Assembly (NCBI GenBank): GCA_009838635.1
Contig: VXRE01000035.1
Span: 1,065-51,466, forward strand
DNA length: 50,402 bases
Reading direction: 5' to 3'
Origin: Acidimicrobiia bacterium
GTDB lineage: Bacteria > Actinomycetota > Acidimicrobiia > Spongiisociales > Spongiisociaceae
The position numbers were made by a program, and so were the translations under genes. Within the stretch, counting starts at the first letter, position 1. Each line of letters opens with the position of its first letter. This document shows, one piece after another, positions 24,531 to 33,191 of this stretch. The notes beneath the pieces are model-generated. The model made no database searches. It was not told where the DNA came from and was given only the letters and a program-made list of their open reading frames with translations.

Positions 24531-26101
24531 CCCGCGTGGCGGTCATCGGAGGGGGCCACAACGGTCTGGTCTGCGCATGCTTCCTTGCCAACGCCGGTCT
24601 CGACGTCACCGTCTTCGAGGCCAACGCGACGGCGGGCGGATGTATCTGGACCGACCAGCTTGCTTCCGGCTACCGCCTGGAGCGGGGCGCCATCGATCAC
24701 GGCATGATCCTCGGCATCGCTGAAGAGCTGGGCCTGGCCCGGTTCGGCCTGGAGTACGCCTTCCGGGAGGTGTCGGTCGGGGCAGGCTTCGGGGACGGCA
24801 CGCGGTTGCTGTTCCACGGGGACCTGTCAACCACCCTGGCGGGTTTCGGCGCCCTCGACCCCCGAGACGTAGAGGGCTACCGGAAGCTGTCGGAGCTGGG
24901 AACCGGTCTGCTGGGGATGATGGACGCCTTCGCCACCCCGCCGTCGCTGGCCCAGATCGCCGAGCTGGGACCCATAGCAGGGTTCGACCCGCTCCGGACG
25001 GTCCTGGCCTCGGCCGAGAAGGTGGTCGGCGCCCACATCGCCGATCCGCACCTGGCCGCTGCTCTCACCATGTACGGGGCGTTCAGCCAGCTCCCCCCGT
25101 GGGTACCCGGCACCGGCCTGTTCGGCCTGCTGCTGGCCGGTTCGCACGGCCACGGGGCCGGGCGCCCCATCGGCGGCTCCGTCCAGCTGGTCAATGCCCT
25201 GGTCGGTGCCCTCGAGTCGGCCGGCGGGAAGATCCTCACCGACACTGCGGTGGCGTCGATCCATCGGTCGGGCGCCGAGTCGAGGATCACCACCGCGGCC
25301 GGGGACACCGCAACCTTCGACCGGGTGGTCTCGGCGCTCGACGTGGCGCGCACCGCCCGGCTTATGGCCGAGCCCGTGCCGGAGCTCGACGAGGCGGCCC
25401 GGATGGTGACCAGCGGATCCCTCAACGTTGCCGAGTTCAAGGTGGATCTGGCGCTGTCCGCCGTGGCCGAGCCCGGTCGGTTCGGTCACCCCGAGGCGAT
25501 CTGGCTGCTGCAGCAACACCCCGGCTCCATGGACCGGTCGTTCGGCGAGATCGCGGCCGGCCTCTATCCATCGGAACCGGCCATGCTCTGGGCCTCGCCC
25601 TCGGCCCTGGACCCGTCGGCCGCGCCCGAGGGTGGCGGCGTAGCCTGGTTGTCGACCTTCGTGCCGGCCCGTCTCAGGCATGGGGATTGGACGGGGGCGG
25701 AGGTGTCGAGGCATGCAGAGCGCGTGATCGACGGCTACCGGGCCATCACGGGCGTCTCGCTCAGGGACCGGATCGTTGACAAGCGGGTAACCGGCCCTGT
25801 GGACTGGGAGAGGCGCATGGGCGCCAGGTTCGGCAATCCCAACCACATCGACATGACCATCGACCAGATGTTCTCGCTCCGGCCCGGCGCCGGCCGGGGT
25901 TACCGGACCGCCGTTCCCTGGCTCTACCTGACGGGCGCCGGCACGTTCCCGGGCGGAGGCTTGTCGGGTGTGCCGGGCAAGAACGCCGCGCTGACCGTGC
26001 TCCACGACTTGGGCCGCAAGCGTTCCCGGCAGGCTGAGCCGTCCACCATGTCGACGCTGGTCCGCGGTTGGCGCATGTACCGTTCCCTGAAGAAGCGATG
26101 A
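24527..26101 (+). CDS. Phytoene-desaturase-like FAD-dependent oxidoreductase
   Basis: A 524-residue protein with ATGA overlap to the previous gene. The N-terminal dinucleotide-binding motif is VIGGGHNGLVCACFLANAG followed by the acidic VFEAN. The C-terminal FAD contact is TGAGTFPGGGLSGVPGKNAA, as in CrtI/phytoene-desaturase-like proteins and human PYROXD2. The middle carries GGSVQLVNALVGALESAGGKI and a DRVVSALDVARTARL segment. Carotenoid genes are absent and the setting is nitrogen catabolism, so desaturation or oxidation of a small ring or amine is more likely than pigment synthesis. Start of the next gene is within its last codons. Confidence 0.85.
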   Translation: MTRVAVIGGGHNGLVCACFLANAGLDVTVFEANATAGGCIWTDQLASGYRLERGAIDHGMILGIAEELGLARFGLEYAFREVSVGAGFGDGTRLLFHGDLSTTLAGFGALDPRDVEGYRKLSELGTGLLGMMDAFATPPSLAQIAELGPIAGFDPLRTVLASAEKVVGAHIADPHLAAALTMYGAFSQLPPWVPGTGLFGLLLAGSHGHGAGRPIGGSVQLVNALVGALESAGGKILTDTAVASIHRSGAESRITTAAGDTATFDRVVSALDVARTARLMAEPVPELDEAARMVTSGSLNVAEFKVDLALSAVAEPGRFGHPEAIWLLQQHPGSMDRSFGEIAAGLYPSEPAMLWASPSALDPSAAPEGGGVAWLSTFVPARLRHGDWTGAEVSRHAERVIDGYRAITGVSLRDRIVDKRVTGPVDWERRMGARFGNPNHIDMTIDQMFSLRPGAGRGYRTAVPWLYLTGAGTFPGGGLSGVPGKNAALTVLHDLGRKRSRQAEPSTMSTLVRGWRMYRSLKKR

Positions 26102-27069
26102 TCGACAACGACTGGCAGCTCATCGACCTGGTCACCGGGTACCAGCCTGCCGCGGCGATCACGACCGCCCATCGGCTGGGCGTGTTCTCGGTTCTCGGGC
26201 GCCTTCCCCGGTCGGCCGGTGACATGGCGGCGGAGTTGGCGGTGGATGCCACCAACCTCGGGGCCTTGCTGGAGGCGTTGGTCGGGATCGGCCTGCTGCG
26301 CAGGGAGGGCGACCGGTTCGCCGCCACGCCCTACGCCGCGGAGCGCCTGGGTCCGGACGGGGAGATGGGCCTCGTAGTGGCCAAGGAGGCGGTGTTCGCC
26401 GGGGCATGGTCCCGCCTGGACGAGGTGGTGACCGAGGGGCGTCCCGTCATGGAACCCTGGCGATCCCAGCTCGACCGGAATCCGGAGCAAGCCCGGGCAC
26501 TCCTGGACGCGCTGGATGTGTTGGCGAGGATCGGCGGGCCGCCGCTCCATGAGCTCGGCGAGCTTGCCCCCGGCAAGCGGGTCCTCGACGTGGGCGGCGG
26601 TCTCGGAAGCTATGCACGCCCGCTCTCCGAGGCGGGCTCTCATGTCACTCTGGTCGACTACCCCCTCGTCACCGGCTGGGCAAGCGAGGAGTTGGAGGGC
26701 ACGGGAGTGGAGGTGGTCGGGGTGGACCTCTTCGAGCATCCTTCATGCGGGGTCCCGCCCGGATCGATGGAAGCGGCCCTCGTGTCCCATTTGATCCATG
26801 ACCTCGCCGAGGACCAGGCGGTGGAACTGCTGCGCAGGGTGCGGTCGGCGATCGCACCGGGCGGCCACGTCGTGGTCAACGACTTCGCCGGTGACAGCGG
26901 TCCAGGAGCGTTCGGCGCCCTCTTCGATGTCATGATGAGGGTCGAGACCGGTGGAGCAGCCCATTCGAGGAAAGCTTTGGAGTCCATGCTGGCCGGGGCA
27001 GGGTTCGAGAGGATCAGGCGGTTGCCGTACGACGACCCCCTCACGATCTACATAGGCGTCAGGCCATGA
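26098..27069 (+). CDS. SAM-dependent O-methyltransferase, class II type
   Basis: ATG 26098 overlaps the oxidoreductase stop; 323 residues. An N-terminal winged-helix dimerisation domain (residues ~1-90, with AAAITTAHRLGVFSVL and LRREGDRFAATPYA) is followed by the SAM-binding domain with motif I KRVLDVGGGLGSYARPL, then HVTLVDYPLV, SHLIHDLAEDQAVELLRRV and PGGHVVVNDF. This is the architecture of hydroxyindole/caffeate/polyketide O-methyltransferases. The catalytic His is likely in LIHDL. It ends the overlapping run of six genes from the ArcS-motif gene. A methyl acceptor with a hydroxyl or amine made by the upstream oxidoreductase is inferred. Confidence 0.85.
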   Translation: MIDNDWQLIDLVTGYQPAAAITTAHRLGVFSVLGRLPRSAGDMAAELAVDATNLGALLEALVGIGLLRREGDRFAATPYAAERLGPDGEMGLVVAKEAVFAGAWSRLDEVVTEGRPVMEPWRSQLDRNPEQARALLDALDVLARIGGPPLHELGELAPGKRVLDVGGGLGSYARPLSEAGSHVTLVDYPLVTGWASEELEGTGVEVVGVDLFEHPSCGVPPGSMEAALVSHLIHDLAEDQAVELLRRVRSAIAPGGHVVVNDFAGDSGPGAFGALFDVMMRVETGGAAHSRKALESMLAGAGFERIRRLPYDDPLTIYIGVRP

Positions 27070-27219
27070 GGTCCTCACCACTGAGACCTGCTCTCCTTTA
27101 CTAGCTGTTAGTTGCTAGTGATATATACCGGACACGGAGCTCAGTAGCTAAGGGTCCGCTAGGCACGGTCATTCCCCACTGAATTCCGATGAGTTCCCAA
27201 TCCTGACGGCTAGTTGCGT

Positions 27220-27248
27220 TTGACTTTTCTCACAAAATGGTGTACCCT
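27220..27248 (+). promoter_or_regulatory. Promoter of the PotD-like binding-protein gene
   Basis: TTGACT (27220-27225), a 17-base spacer and TACCCT (27243-27248) lie 52 bases upstream of ATG 27300. The surrounding 27080-27290 stretch is clearly more AT-rich than the genes before it. This is the start of the lower-GC block. Confidence 0.5.
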
Positions 27249-27299
27249 TTTGAGATTCGGCCCGCGCGTGAGGCGCACGCGTTTTGAAGGAGGGTACTC

Positions 27300-28646
27300 A
27301 TGGGGCAAACGGGGAGTCGACCAGCGAGGAGTAGGGCCCGGGTACTCGCCCTGGGGGTAGTGATAGCGCTTATGGCATCCGCCTGTGGCGCAGATGACAG
27401 CGACGACACGAGTGTATCCGAGTCGCCGACGACGACCCAAGTCGCACCGGAGCCGACAGAGGCGTCCCCAGCGACCACAGAAAGCTTGTCATTGCGTGAT
27501 TCTCTCCTGGAAATGCTTCCGGAGGAGGTTCACCCCCTGACCGAGGACATTCCTGACAACCTCTTGCAACTTCTCGTTGATGTGCGCGGTCAGGGACCCG
27601 CGGAGCTTGTCTGGGTCGATGCGGGTGGCGAAGTTCACGAAGGGTGGAGCGAAGCCTTTCTCGACGATTGGGAGGCAATAACCGGTTGGACTGTGATCGA
27701 GTCGGCCCCAGGGCTGGACCTCTCTACTGCAGCGGTGCAGGCGCAAGTCGACTCCGGAGCCACAGAGTGGGACGTGTTCGCCATCTTGGATTACGGAACG
27801 GCTGAGCGTCTTGCGTTAGAAGGCTACTGGGAGCCTATTGATTACAGCCTATTCGACGTTGCTGCCCTCCCCGACGTAGCCTTCTACTCGGATGAAGAAG
27901 GCAACCTCGTCAGGGGTGGCTCGGGAGGAGCTATTCCATCGCAGGGTTACTACGTGGGTGCCTCAGACTTCGGAATCGTCCTGCAATACAACACCGACGT
28001 GTTTGCGGAAGGCTCCCAACCCGACTCGACACTTGACTTCTTTGACGTAGAGCAGTTCCCCGGCAAACGGTGCGCGTTCAACTTCGCACAGTTCGGCGGC
28101 AACCTCGAGTTCGCCGCTATGGCCAACGGTGCTACGTGGGACGAGGTCTACGACGTACTAGCCACTGAAGAGGGGCTACAGGCAGCTTTCGACCGACTTG
28201 ATGACATCTACGACGAGATCGTCTGGGCAAACAGCGGCGCTGATTCCATTCAGTTCCTGCTAGATGGCCAATGCGACCTTGGCATCACATTCAACGGTCG
28301 ACCAGCACTTCGCATCAAGCAGGAACCCGGACTGCCGGTGACGATTACTTGGGGTGGAAGCATCGTCAACGGTGGACCGTTTGCCATTCCCAAGGGCGCT
28401 CCCAACTACGATGCCGCCCTGTCCGTCTATGCGCTCTCCATGCTGCCCTCCCGGCAGTGTGCGGCACTGAACGCAATCGGCTACGGCGTCGTCATGAACG
28501 CTGATCCATTCCCGGGTTGCCTCGACGACTTTGGATCCGAGTGGGGACCGCAATACGGAGCGGCTGCCGGACTTGCCGATCCGTTCTTCTTCTCCGACCG
28601 ACCCGAGGTCGAAGAGGCCTGGGCGGAGTGGCAAAGCGGCCACTAG
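27300..28646 (+). CDS. PotD/PotF-like solute-binding lipoprotein
   Basis: ATG 27300 follows a good GAAGGAGGG site; 448 residues. The signal peptide ends with the lipobox ASAC (Cys29), followed by a Ser/Thr/Glu-rich linker to about residue 60. The core (VWVDAGGEVHEGWSEAFLDDWE, YYVGASDFGIVLQYNTDVF, INGGPFAIPKGAPN-like NGGPFAIPKGAPNYDAAL) fits the family-1 binding proteins for polyamines, iron or thiamine. It begins a block whose later genes encode an ATPase and two permeases of the same class, although an alcohol dehydrogenase and an M20 hydrolase gene are interposed. Codon choice and GC content are lower than in the preceding cluster. Confidence 0.87.
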   Translation: MGQTGSRPARSRARVLALGVVIALMASACGADDSDDTSVSESPTTTQVAPEPTEASPATTESLSLRDSLLEMLPEEVHPLTEDIPDNLLQLLVDVRGQGPAELVWVDAGGEVHEGWSEAFLDDWEAITGWTVIESAPGLDLSTAAVQAQVDSGATEWDVFAILDYGTAERLALEGYWEPIDYSLFDVAALPDVAFYSDEEGNLVRGGSGGAIPSQGYYVGASDFGIVLQYNTDVFAEGSQPDSTLDFFDVEQFPGKRCAFNFAQFGGNLEFAAMANGATWDEVYDVLATEEGLQAAFDRLDDIYDEIVWANSGADSIQFLLDGQCDLGITFNGRPALRIKQEPGLPVTITWGGSIVNGGPFAIPKGAPNYDAALSVYALSMLPSRQCAALNAIGYGVVMNADPFPGCLDDFGSEWGPQYGAAAGLADPFFFSDRPEVEEAWAEWQSGH

Positions 28647-28704
28647 GAAGAAAGAGGGTTTCATTACGCAGTTATGAATGCGTAGTGCCACGTTGAAGAA
28701 GGCA

Positions 28705-29757
28705 ATGCGAGCGGCTCTGATGGTCGGGCAAGACGAGCCGCTCGCGATGTCCGAAGTTGATTTCCCACGAGTTCCCCCCGATGGCGTGGTCGTCAAGCTT
28801 GATGCTTGCGGCGTATGCAGGACAGACTGGCACATCTGGAAAGGACACTGGGATTGGCTGGGGGTGCACCCACGGTTGCCTTTGATACTCGGGCACGAGA
28901 TGGCTGGGGTTGTTGTGGAGGTGGGCGGCGAGGTCCGGAATCTTCATGTGGGCAATCGAGTCGTTGCGCCGTTCCACTACTCGTGTGGGCTTTGCAATCG
29001 GTGTCAGGCGGGCTTTCAGAACCTCTGTAAGCGTCCCCAGTTTCCTGGATCTTCGCTCCAAGGCGGATTCGCAGAGTATGTGCCTGTCCCACGTGCGGAA
29101 GTGAACCTTCTTGTGTTGCCGGACAGTGTCGATTCACTTGCCGCGAGTACCCTTGGCTGTCGATTCATGACAGCATTTCATGGAACGGTCGAGATTGCCC
29201 AGTTACGGCCGGGAGAGCGGATCGCTGTTTATGGATGCGGTGGGGTTGGTCTGTCAGCAGTGATGATCGCCTCTGCCTTGGGGGCCGAGGTCATTGCTGT
29301 TGACATCGACGATGTGAAGCTTGAGAAGGCCCACGAGGTTGGTGCCAGCTTCAGTGTCAATAGTTCGAGCGAGGACCCAGTCGCAGCAATCAAGGAGTTC
29401 ACCAACGGTGGTGTTGAAGTGACGATCGACGCTCTCGGGATAGAGGAGACGGTCCAGAACTCAATCGGTACGCTACGCGTGCGTGGGCGTCATGTTCAGA
29501 TCGGCCTGACTACGGCAAAGGAGCGAGGCCTGGTCGCGATGCCCATAGACATCATCGTTGCCCAAGAGATCCGGATAGCGGGCTGTCATGGCATGCCGCG
29601 ACGGCGCTATCCCGATCTACTGCGGATGGTTGACAAGGGGCTGATCCAACCGGCGTCCCTCATTGGCCAAGAAGTAAGTCTTGAGAATGTGAATTCTGTA
29701 CTTGACGGGATGTCAAGCTTCGAGAACGTCGGGTTCTCAGTAATCACTACATGGTAA
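28705..29757 (+). CDS. Zinc-dependent medium-chain alcohol dehydrogenase
   Basis: The frame opens at ATG 28678; I prefer ATG 28705 (MRAALMVGQDEP) because family members begin there, but the ribosome site does not decide. The 350-residue protein has catalytic zinc ligands in ACGVCRTDWH and GHEMAGVV, the structural zinc loop with four cysteines in SCGLCNRCQAGFQNLC, and the NAD(P) motif YGCGGVGLSAVMIA followed by acidic VDIDD. It oxidises an alcohol or amino alcohol, or reduces an aldehyde. Its place inside the importer block suggests that the imported compound or its deacylated product is the substrate. Confidence 0.88.
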   Translation: MRAALMVGQDEPLAMSEVDFPRVPPDGVVVKLDACGVCRTDWHIWKGHWDWLGVHPRLPLILGHEMAGVVVEVGGEVRNLHVGNRVVAPFHYSCGLCNRCQAGFQNLCKRPQFPGSSLQGGFAEYVPVPRAEVNLLVLPDSVDSLAASTLGCRFMTAFHGTVEIAQLRPGERIAVYGCGGVGLSAVMIASALGAEVIAVDIDDVKLEKAHEVGASFSVNSSSEDPVAAIKEFTNGGVEVTIDALGIEETVQNSIGTLRVRGRHVQIGLTTAKERGLVAMPIDIIVAQEIRIAGCHGMPRRRYPDLLRMVDKGLIQPASLIGQEVSLENVNSVLDGMSSFENVGFSVITTW

Positions 29758-29860
29758 ACGGTATTGGTAGCGATCTTGTCGTCTGACGATCTGTTGAGAG
29801 CGGAGTACAATCCTCTGAAGAGCGACGTCTCGATGAGAAGAGCGACCAGGATGCTAGAGG

Positions 29861-31186
29861 ATGGCTGAGGATCCTCTCAATACGCGACCAAGCAGCTTCC
29901 AAGAGAGGACGCTGGGCCTTGTCGAAGAGTTGATCAGGCAAGACACATCGAACCCTCCTGGCAACGAGCATCGAGCGGCACGACCTCTGATGCGGTTTCT
30001 GTTGAACGAAGGGCTTGATGTTGAGTTGATCGAGTCCAGCAGCAGCCGCAGCAGCGTGGTTGCCCGCATGAGGGGCGTTTCGGCCCGTGCTGGGCCGCCA
30101 GGACTTCTGCTGTCCCATCTAGACGTGTCACCTGTGCAACGTTCGTTCTGGTCCACCTCTCCCTTTACCCCCACCGTTCAGAGTGGTTATCTGTGGGGAC
30201 GCGGAGCGATAGACCTGAAGACTCTGGTGGCGGCACATGCTGTTGGTCTGGCAGAGTTTGCGCGTCAGAACCCGTCTCCTCATATCGACGTCATGCTGTT
30301 GGCCGCGGCTGACGAGACGCGTGGCGGCAAGGCGGGCATCCGCTGGATTGAGGAGCATCGGTCCGATATCTTGGACTGCGCCTGGGTCTTGGGAGAAGGT
30401 AGTTTCAGCTATCCAACGCTGCTGGGCAGCAAGGATCCCGTTTTCACGTACTGTCCACAAGAAAAGACTGCTCTTTGGCTTGTTGTGGAAGCTCAAGGTG
30501 CAGGTGGGCATTCCTCGGTTCCACGTGAGTCGACTGCTGTGACCAGACTCGTAGGTGCCCTTGCGGCTATCGGGTCTATTCAATCTCCACGCCACGCGGG
30601 CCACATACAGGAGGAGTTCATCGAGGTCATGATGCGTGCGTCTGAGTCCGACCGGAGCAGGGTCGAGACGTCGATTGCAGAGTCTCCTGCGTTCTCGGCG
30701 ATGTTCACAGACACAGTCAGCATCACGATTGTTGAAGCAGGAATGGAACCGAGTGTTGTGCCATCGTCGGCGAAGGCCACTCTCGATTGTCGACTATTGC
30801 CAGACACGGACCCGAGCCAATTCATTGCCGATCTGGAGACCGTGATCGCCGAGTTTGGGGTCAGTGTGACTGAGACCTTTCGAGCCGTCAGCGGTGCTTC
30901 TGACCCACGGGGGTTGGTACCCCGAGCGCTGGAACGAGCCCTCGCGGCGACTGTCCCAGGCGCGGCGATGGTTCCGGTGGTCTCTGCCGGCTATACCGAC
31001 TTGCGGATCTTCCGAGCGCGGAACATACCCGCCTACGGGTGTCACACAGCGCCTATCACCCTCGAGGATCGGGCCACTATTGCGGGTCACGATGAAAGGG
31101 TGCCGATCCGCAGCCTTGGGATCGCCGCCGAAGTGATCTTCAACTTCCTCGGCGAGGTCAACGCCGATGCGGCTAAGGCCGCATGA
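29861..31186 (+). CDS. M20-family metallo-hydrolase (ArgE/DapE-like)
   Basis: A 441-residue protein. Metal and catalytic elements are LLLSHLDVSPV (H-x-D), WGRGAIDLKTL (bridging Asp), AADETRGGKAGI (general-base Glu) and a C-terminal YGCHTAP near the last metal His. In most relatives the base region reads D-E-E-x-G-G; here the second Glu is Thr, which removes one usual metal ligand. A dimerisation lid starts about residue 205 (GAGGHSSVPRESTAVTRL). The family removes acyl groups from N-acyl amino acids or cleaves small peptides. It overlaps the ATPase gene by four bases, linking import to hydrolysis. Confidence 0.87.
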   Translation: MAEDPLNTRPSSFQERTLGLVEELIRQDTSNPPGNEHRAARPLMRFLLNEGLDVELIESSSSRSSVVARMRGVSARAGPPGLLLSHLDVSPVQRSFWSTSPFTPTVQSGYLWGRGAIDLKTLVAAHAVGLAEFARQNPSPHIDVMLLAAADETRGGKAGIRWIEEHRSDILDCAWVLGEGSFSYPTLLGSKDPVFTYCPQEKTALWLVVEAQGAGGHSSVPRESTAVTRLVGALAAIGSIQSPRHAGHIQEEFIEVMMRASESDRSRVETSIAESPAFSAMFTDTVSITIVEAGMEPSVVPSSAKATLDCRLLPDTDPSQFIADLETVIAEFGVSVTETFRAVSGASDPRGLVPRALERALAATVPGAAMVPVVSAGYTDLRIFRARNIPAYGCHTAPITLEDRATIAGHDERVPIRSLGIAAEVIFNFLGEVNADAAKAA

Positions 31187-32316
31187 GCGAGTCCACACCC
31201 TCGACGGAGTCGCGCTCCCTTCAGCCTTCGACGGGAGCCAGGATTGAGATAAGGGGTGTTCGGCACAGTTTTGGGGATGTGCTGGTCCTCGATGAGTTCG
31301 ATCTGACTGTCGAACCGGGTGAGTTTCTCACTCTTCTGGGCCCTAGCGGATCGGGCAAGACGACTCTTCTCAGGATTGTTGGTGGACTGACGATTCCTGA
31401 CGAGGGCAGCGTGATCGTCGGGGGTGTTGACATGACACTTCTACCGGCACGGGAGCGTGGAATGGGGTTCGTGTTCCAGAACTACGCCCTGTTTCCTCAT
31501 ATGACAGTCCAGGACAACGTCGCGTTTCCCCTTCAGATTCGCGGGATCTCCTCTGACCAGATCGATCGAGACGTCGAGCGAGCTTTAGAGCTGGTCAACC
31601 TCCAAGGGTTGGGTTCCCGTCTTCCCAGAGAACTGAGTGGCGGCCAGCAACAGCGAGTGTCGCTGGCAAGAGCGCTGGTCTTTAACCCCACGGTTGTCTT
31701 GATGGACGAACCTCTCGGCTCTCTAGATAAGCGATTGCGCCAGTACCTACAGAACTCTATCCGACTCCTTCAGAAGGAAATTGGCTTCACGGCGGTGTAC
31801 GTCACTCATGACCAGGAAGAGGCCTTCGCGATGTCAGACCGAATTGTGGTCATGCATGGAGGCACTGTGCGACAATTAGGAGTTCCAGAAACCGTCTACC
31901 GCTCGCCGACGGAGCATTTCGTTGCAGACTTCGTTGGAGACATCAACGAGATTGAGGGCGTCTTGCGTGAGTCCGGTCACGGACTCATCATCGAAATAGC
32001 TGAGGGCAACACCCTGGTGGTGCCGCCATATGTGAGCCGGTCGCTGGGGGAAGGAGACCGCGTGCTTTGTGGCATTCGACCGGAGATGGTAGTGATCCAA
32101 GAAGAGCCGATGGGTAGCCCGCGCTTGCAGGCGACCGTCGAGTTGGTGTCGTTCCACGGAAACTCCTATCGAATCCTGTCTCGTCTCAGAGATGGCCGCC
32201 GCTTCATCGTTGAATCAAGTTCATCACTGGCGGCACCCGCCGAAGGCTCAACTGTCTGGCTCCATTGGGACGAGGAACAGACGATTGTCCTCATCCCGCC
32301 AGACGGGCAACCATGA
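31183..32316 (+). CDS. PotA-like ABC importer ATP-binding protein
   Basis: ATG overlaps the M20 gene stop; 377 residues. Walker A (GPSGSGKTT), Q-loop (FVFQNYALFPHMTVQDNVAFPL), signature (LSGGQQQRVSLARAL), Walker B (VVLMDEPLGSLDKRLR) and H-loop (VYVTHDQEEAFAMSDRI) are complete. A C-terminal TOBE domain (from about residue 290, with VLCGIRPEMV) marks the spermidine/putrescine/iron/thiamine class with regulatory tails. It energises the two permeases encoded next and presumably the binding protein at 27300. The stop overlaps the permease start. Confidence 0.93.
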   Translation: MSESTPSTESRSLQPSTGARIEIRGVRHSFGDVLVLDEFDLTVEPGEFLTLLGPSGSGKTTLLRIVGGLTIPDEGSVIVGGVDMTLLPARERGMGFVFQNYALFPHMTVQDNVAFPLQIRGISSDQIDRDVERALELVNLQGLGSRLPRELSGGQQQRVSLARALVFNPTVVLMDEPLGSLDKRLRQYLQNSIRLLQKEIGFTAVYVTHDQEEAFAMSDRIVVMHGGTVRQLGVPETVYRSPTEHFVADFVGDINEIEGVLRESGHGLIIEIAEGNTLVVPPYVSRSLGEGDRVLCGIRPEMVVIQEEPMGSPRLQATVELVSFHGNSYRILSRLRDGRRFIVESSSSLAAPAEGSTVWLHWDEEQTIVLIPPDGQP

Positions 32317-33191
32317 GTAGAGGCGGCTGGCGAAGACGGACCCGACGGCGTCCATACCGGGACTCCCTTGTTGGCCTAGCTCTATTGTTGCCGTGCCTGG
32401 TAGTCGTACTGCTCTTTTTTGCTTATCCGCTCATAGGTGTGTTCGTGAGAAGCGTCTCCGACCCGGCTCCAGGCATAAGTAACTACGTTGAGATCTTTTC
32501 GTCGCGGGCCTTTCGCAACATCTTGAGACTGACAGTTGAGGTCTCACTCCTAACAACTGTGGGTTGTCTAGTGCTCGGATTCCCTGTGGCGTGGTACATC
32601 ACGACCCTCGAGAAGAGAAGAGCACAGCTGTTCCTGGTTCTGAGCACCGCTCCGCTATGGGTGGCGATTCTGGCCCGGCTCTACGCGTGGACAGTGATTC
32701 TTGGGAGAAGAGGATTAATAAATGACTCGTTGGCGGCTATGGGACTGGTTCAGGAACCACTCGATCTCCTTTTCAACACTCGAGCGATTCTCATCGGCAT
32801 GATCCACGTGATGCTGCCATTCATGATCCTTGTTCTCTACTCGTCTATGAGCGGAGTGGATGAATCGCTTGTCGAGAGCGCCGACAGCCTCGGGGCTCGT
32901 CCGCGGCAGACGTTCGTCCGGATATACCTGCCCCTAATTAGCCCTGGGTTGATTGCCGGGTCATTGCTGGTCCTAATCATGTCTATGGGTTTCTTCATTC
33001 TTCCAGCCGTCTTGGGCGGAGGGGGAGATATCACCATTCCCATATATGTGCAGACGCAGATACGTCTCTTCAAATGGGGGATCGCCAGCGCAATGAGCAT
33101 GATCCTCCTGATCGTGACGCTTGCGCTCTTCGCTTTGCTGACCAAGGTCTTCGACCCCAAGAGTGTGGTAGTTGGAGGTAGCAGACGTTGA
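32313..33191 (+). CDS. PotB-like ABC importer permease
   Basis: Start ATG 32313 lies within the ATPase stop, giving 292 residues. There are about six membrane helices, beginning with SLVGLALLLPCLVVVLLFFAYPL. The EAA loop is ESADSLGARPRQTFVRIYLP, and the typical LPAVLGGGGDITIPIYVQTQI segment follows. Together these indicate the first permease of a spermidine/putrescine-type importer. Its partner starts at TTG 33188, overlapping the stop by four bases. Confidence 0.9.
   Translation: MSRGGWRRRTRRRPYRDSLVGLALLLPCLVVVLLFFAYPLIGVFVRSVSDPAPGISNYVEIFSSRAFRNILRLTVEVSLLTTVGCLVLGFPVAWYITTLEKRRAQLFLVLSTAPLWVAILARLYAWTVILGRRGLINDSLAAMGLVQEPLDLLFNTRAILIGMIHVMLPFMILVLYSSMSGVDESLVESADSLGARPRQTFVRIYLPLISPGLIAGSLLVLIMSMGFFILPAVLGGGGDITIPIYVQTQIRLFKWGIASAMSMILLIVTLALFALLTKVFDPKSVVVGGSRR

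Noticed and set aside
27070-27299. tRNA or small RNA gene in the AT-rich gap
   Set aside because: No cloverleaf or T-loop consensus was seen; only a promoter is supported.
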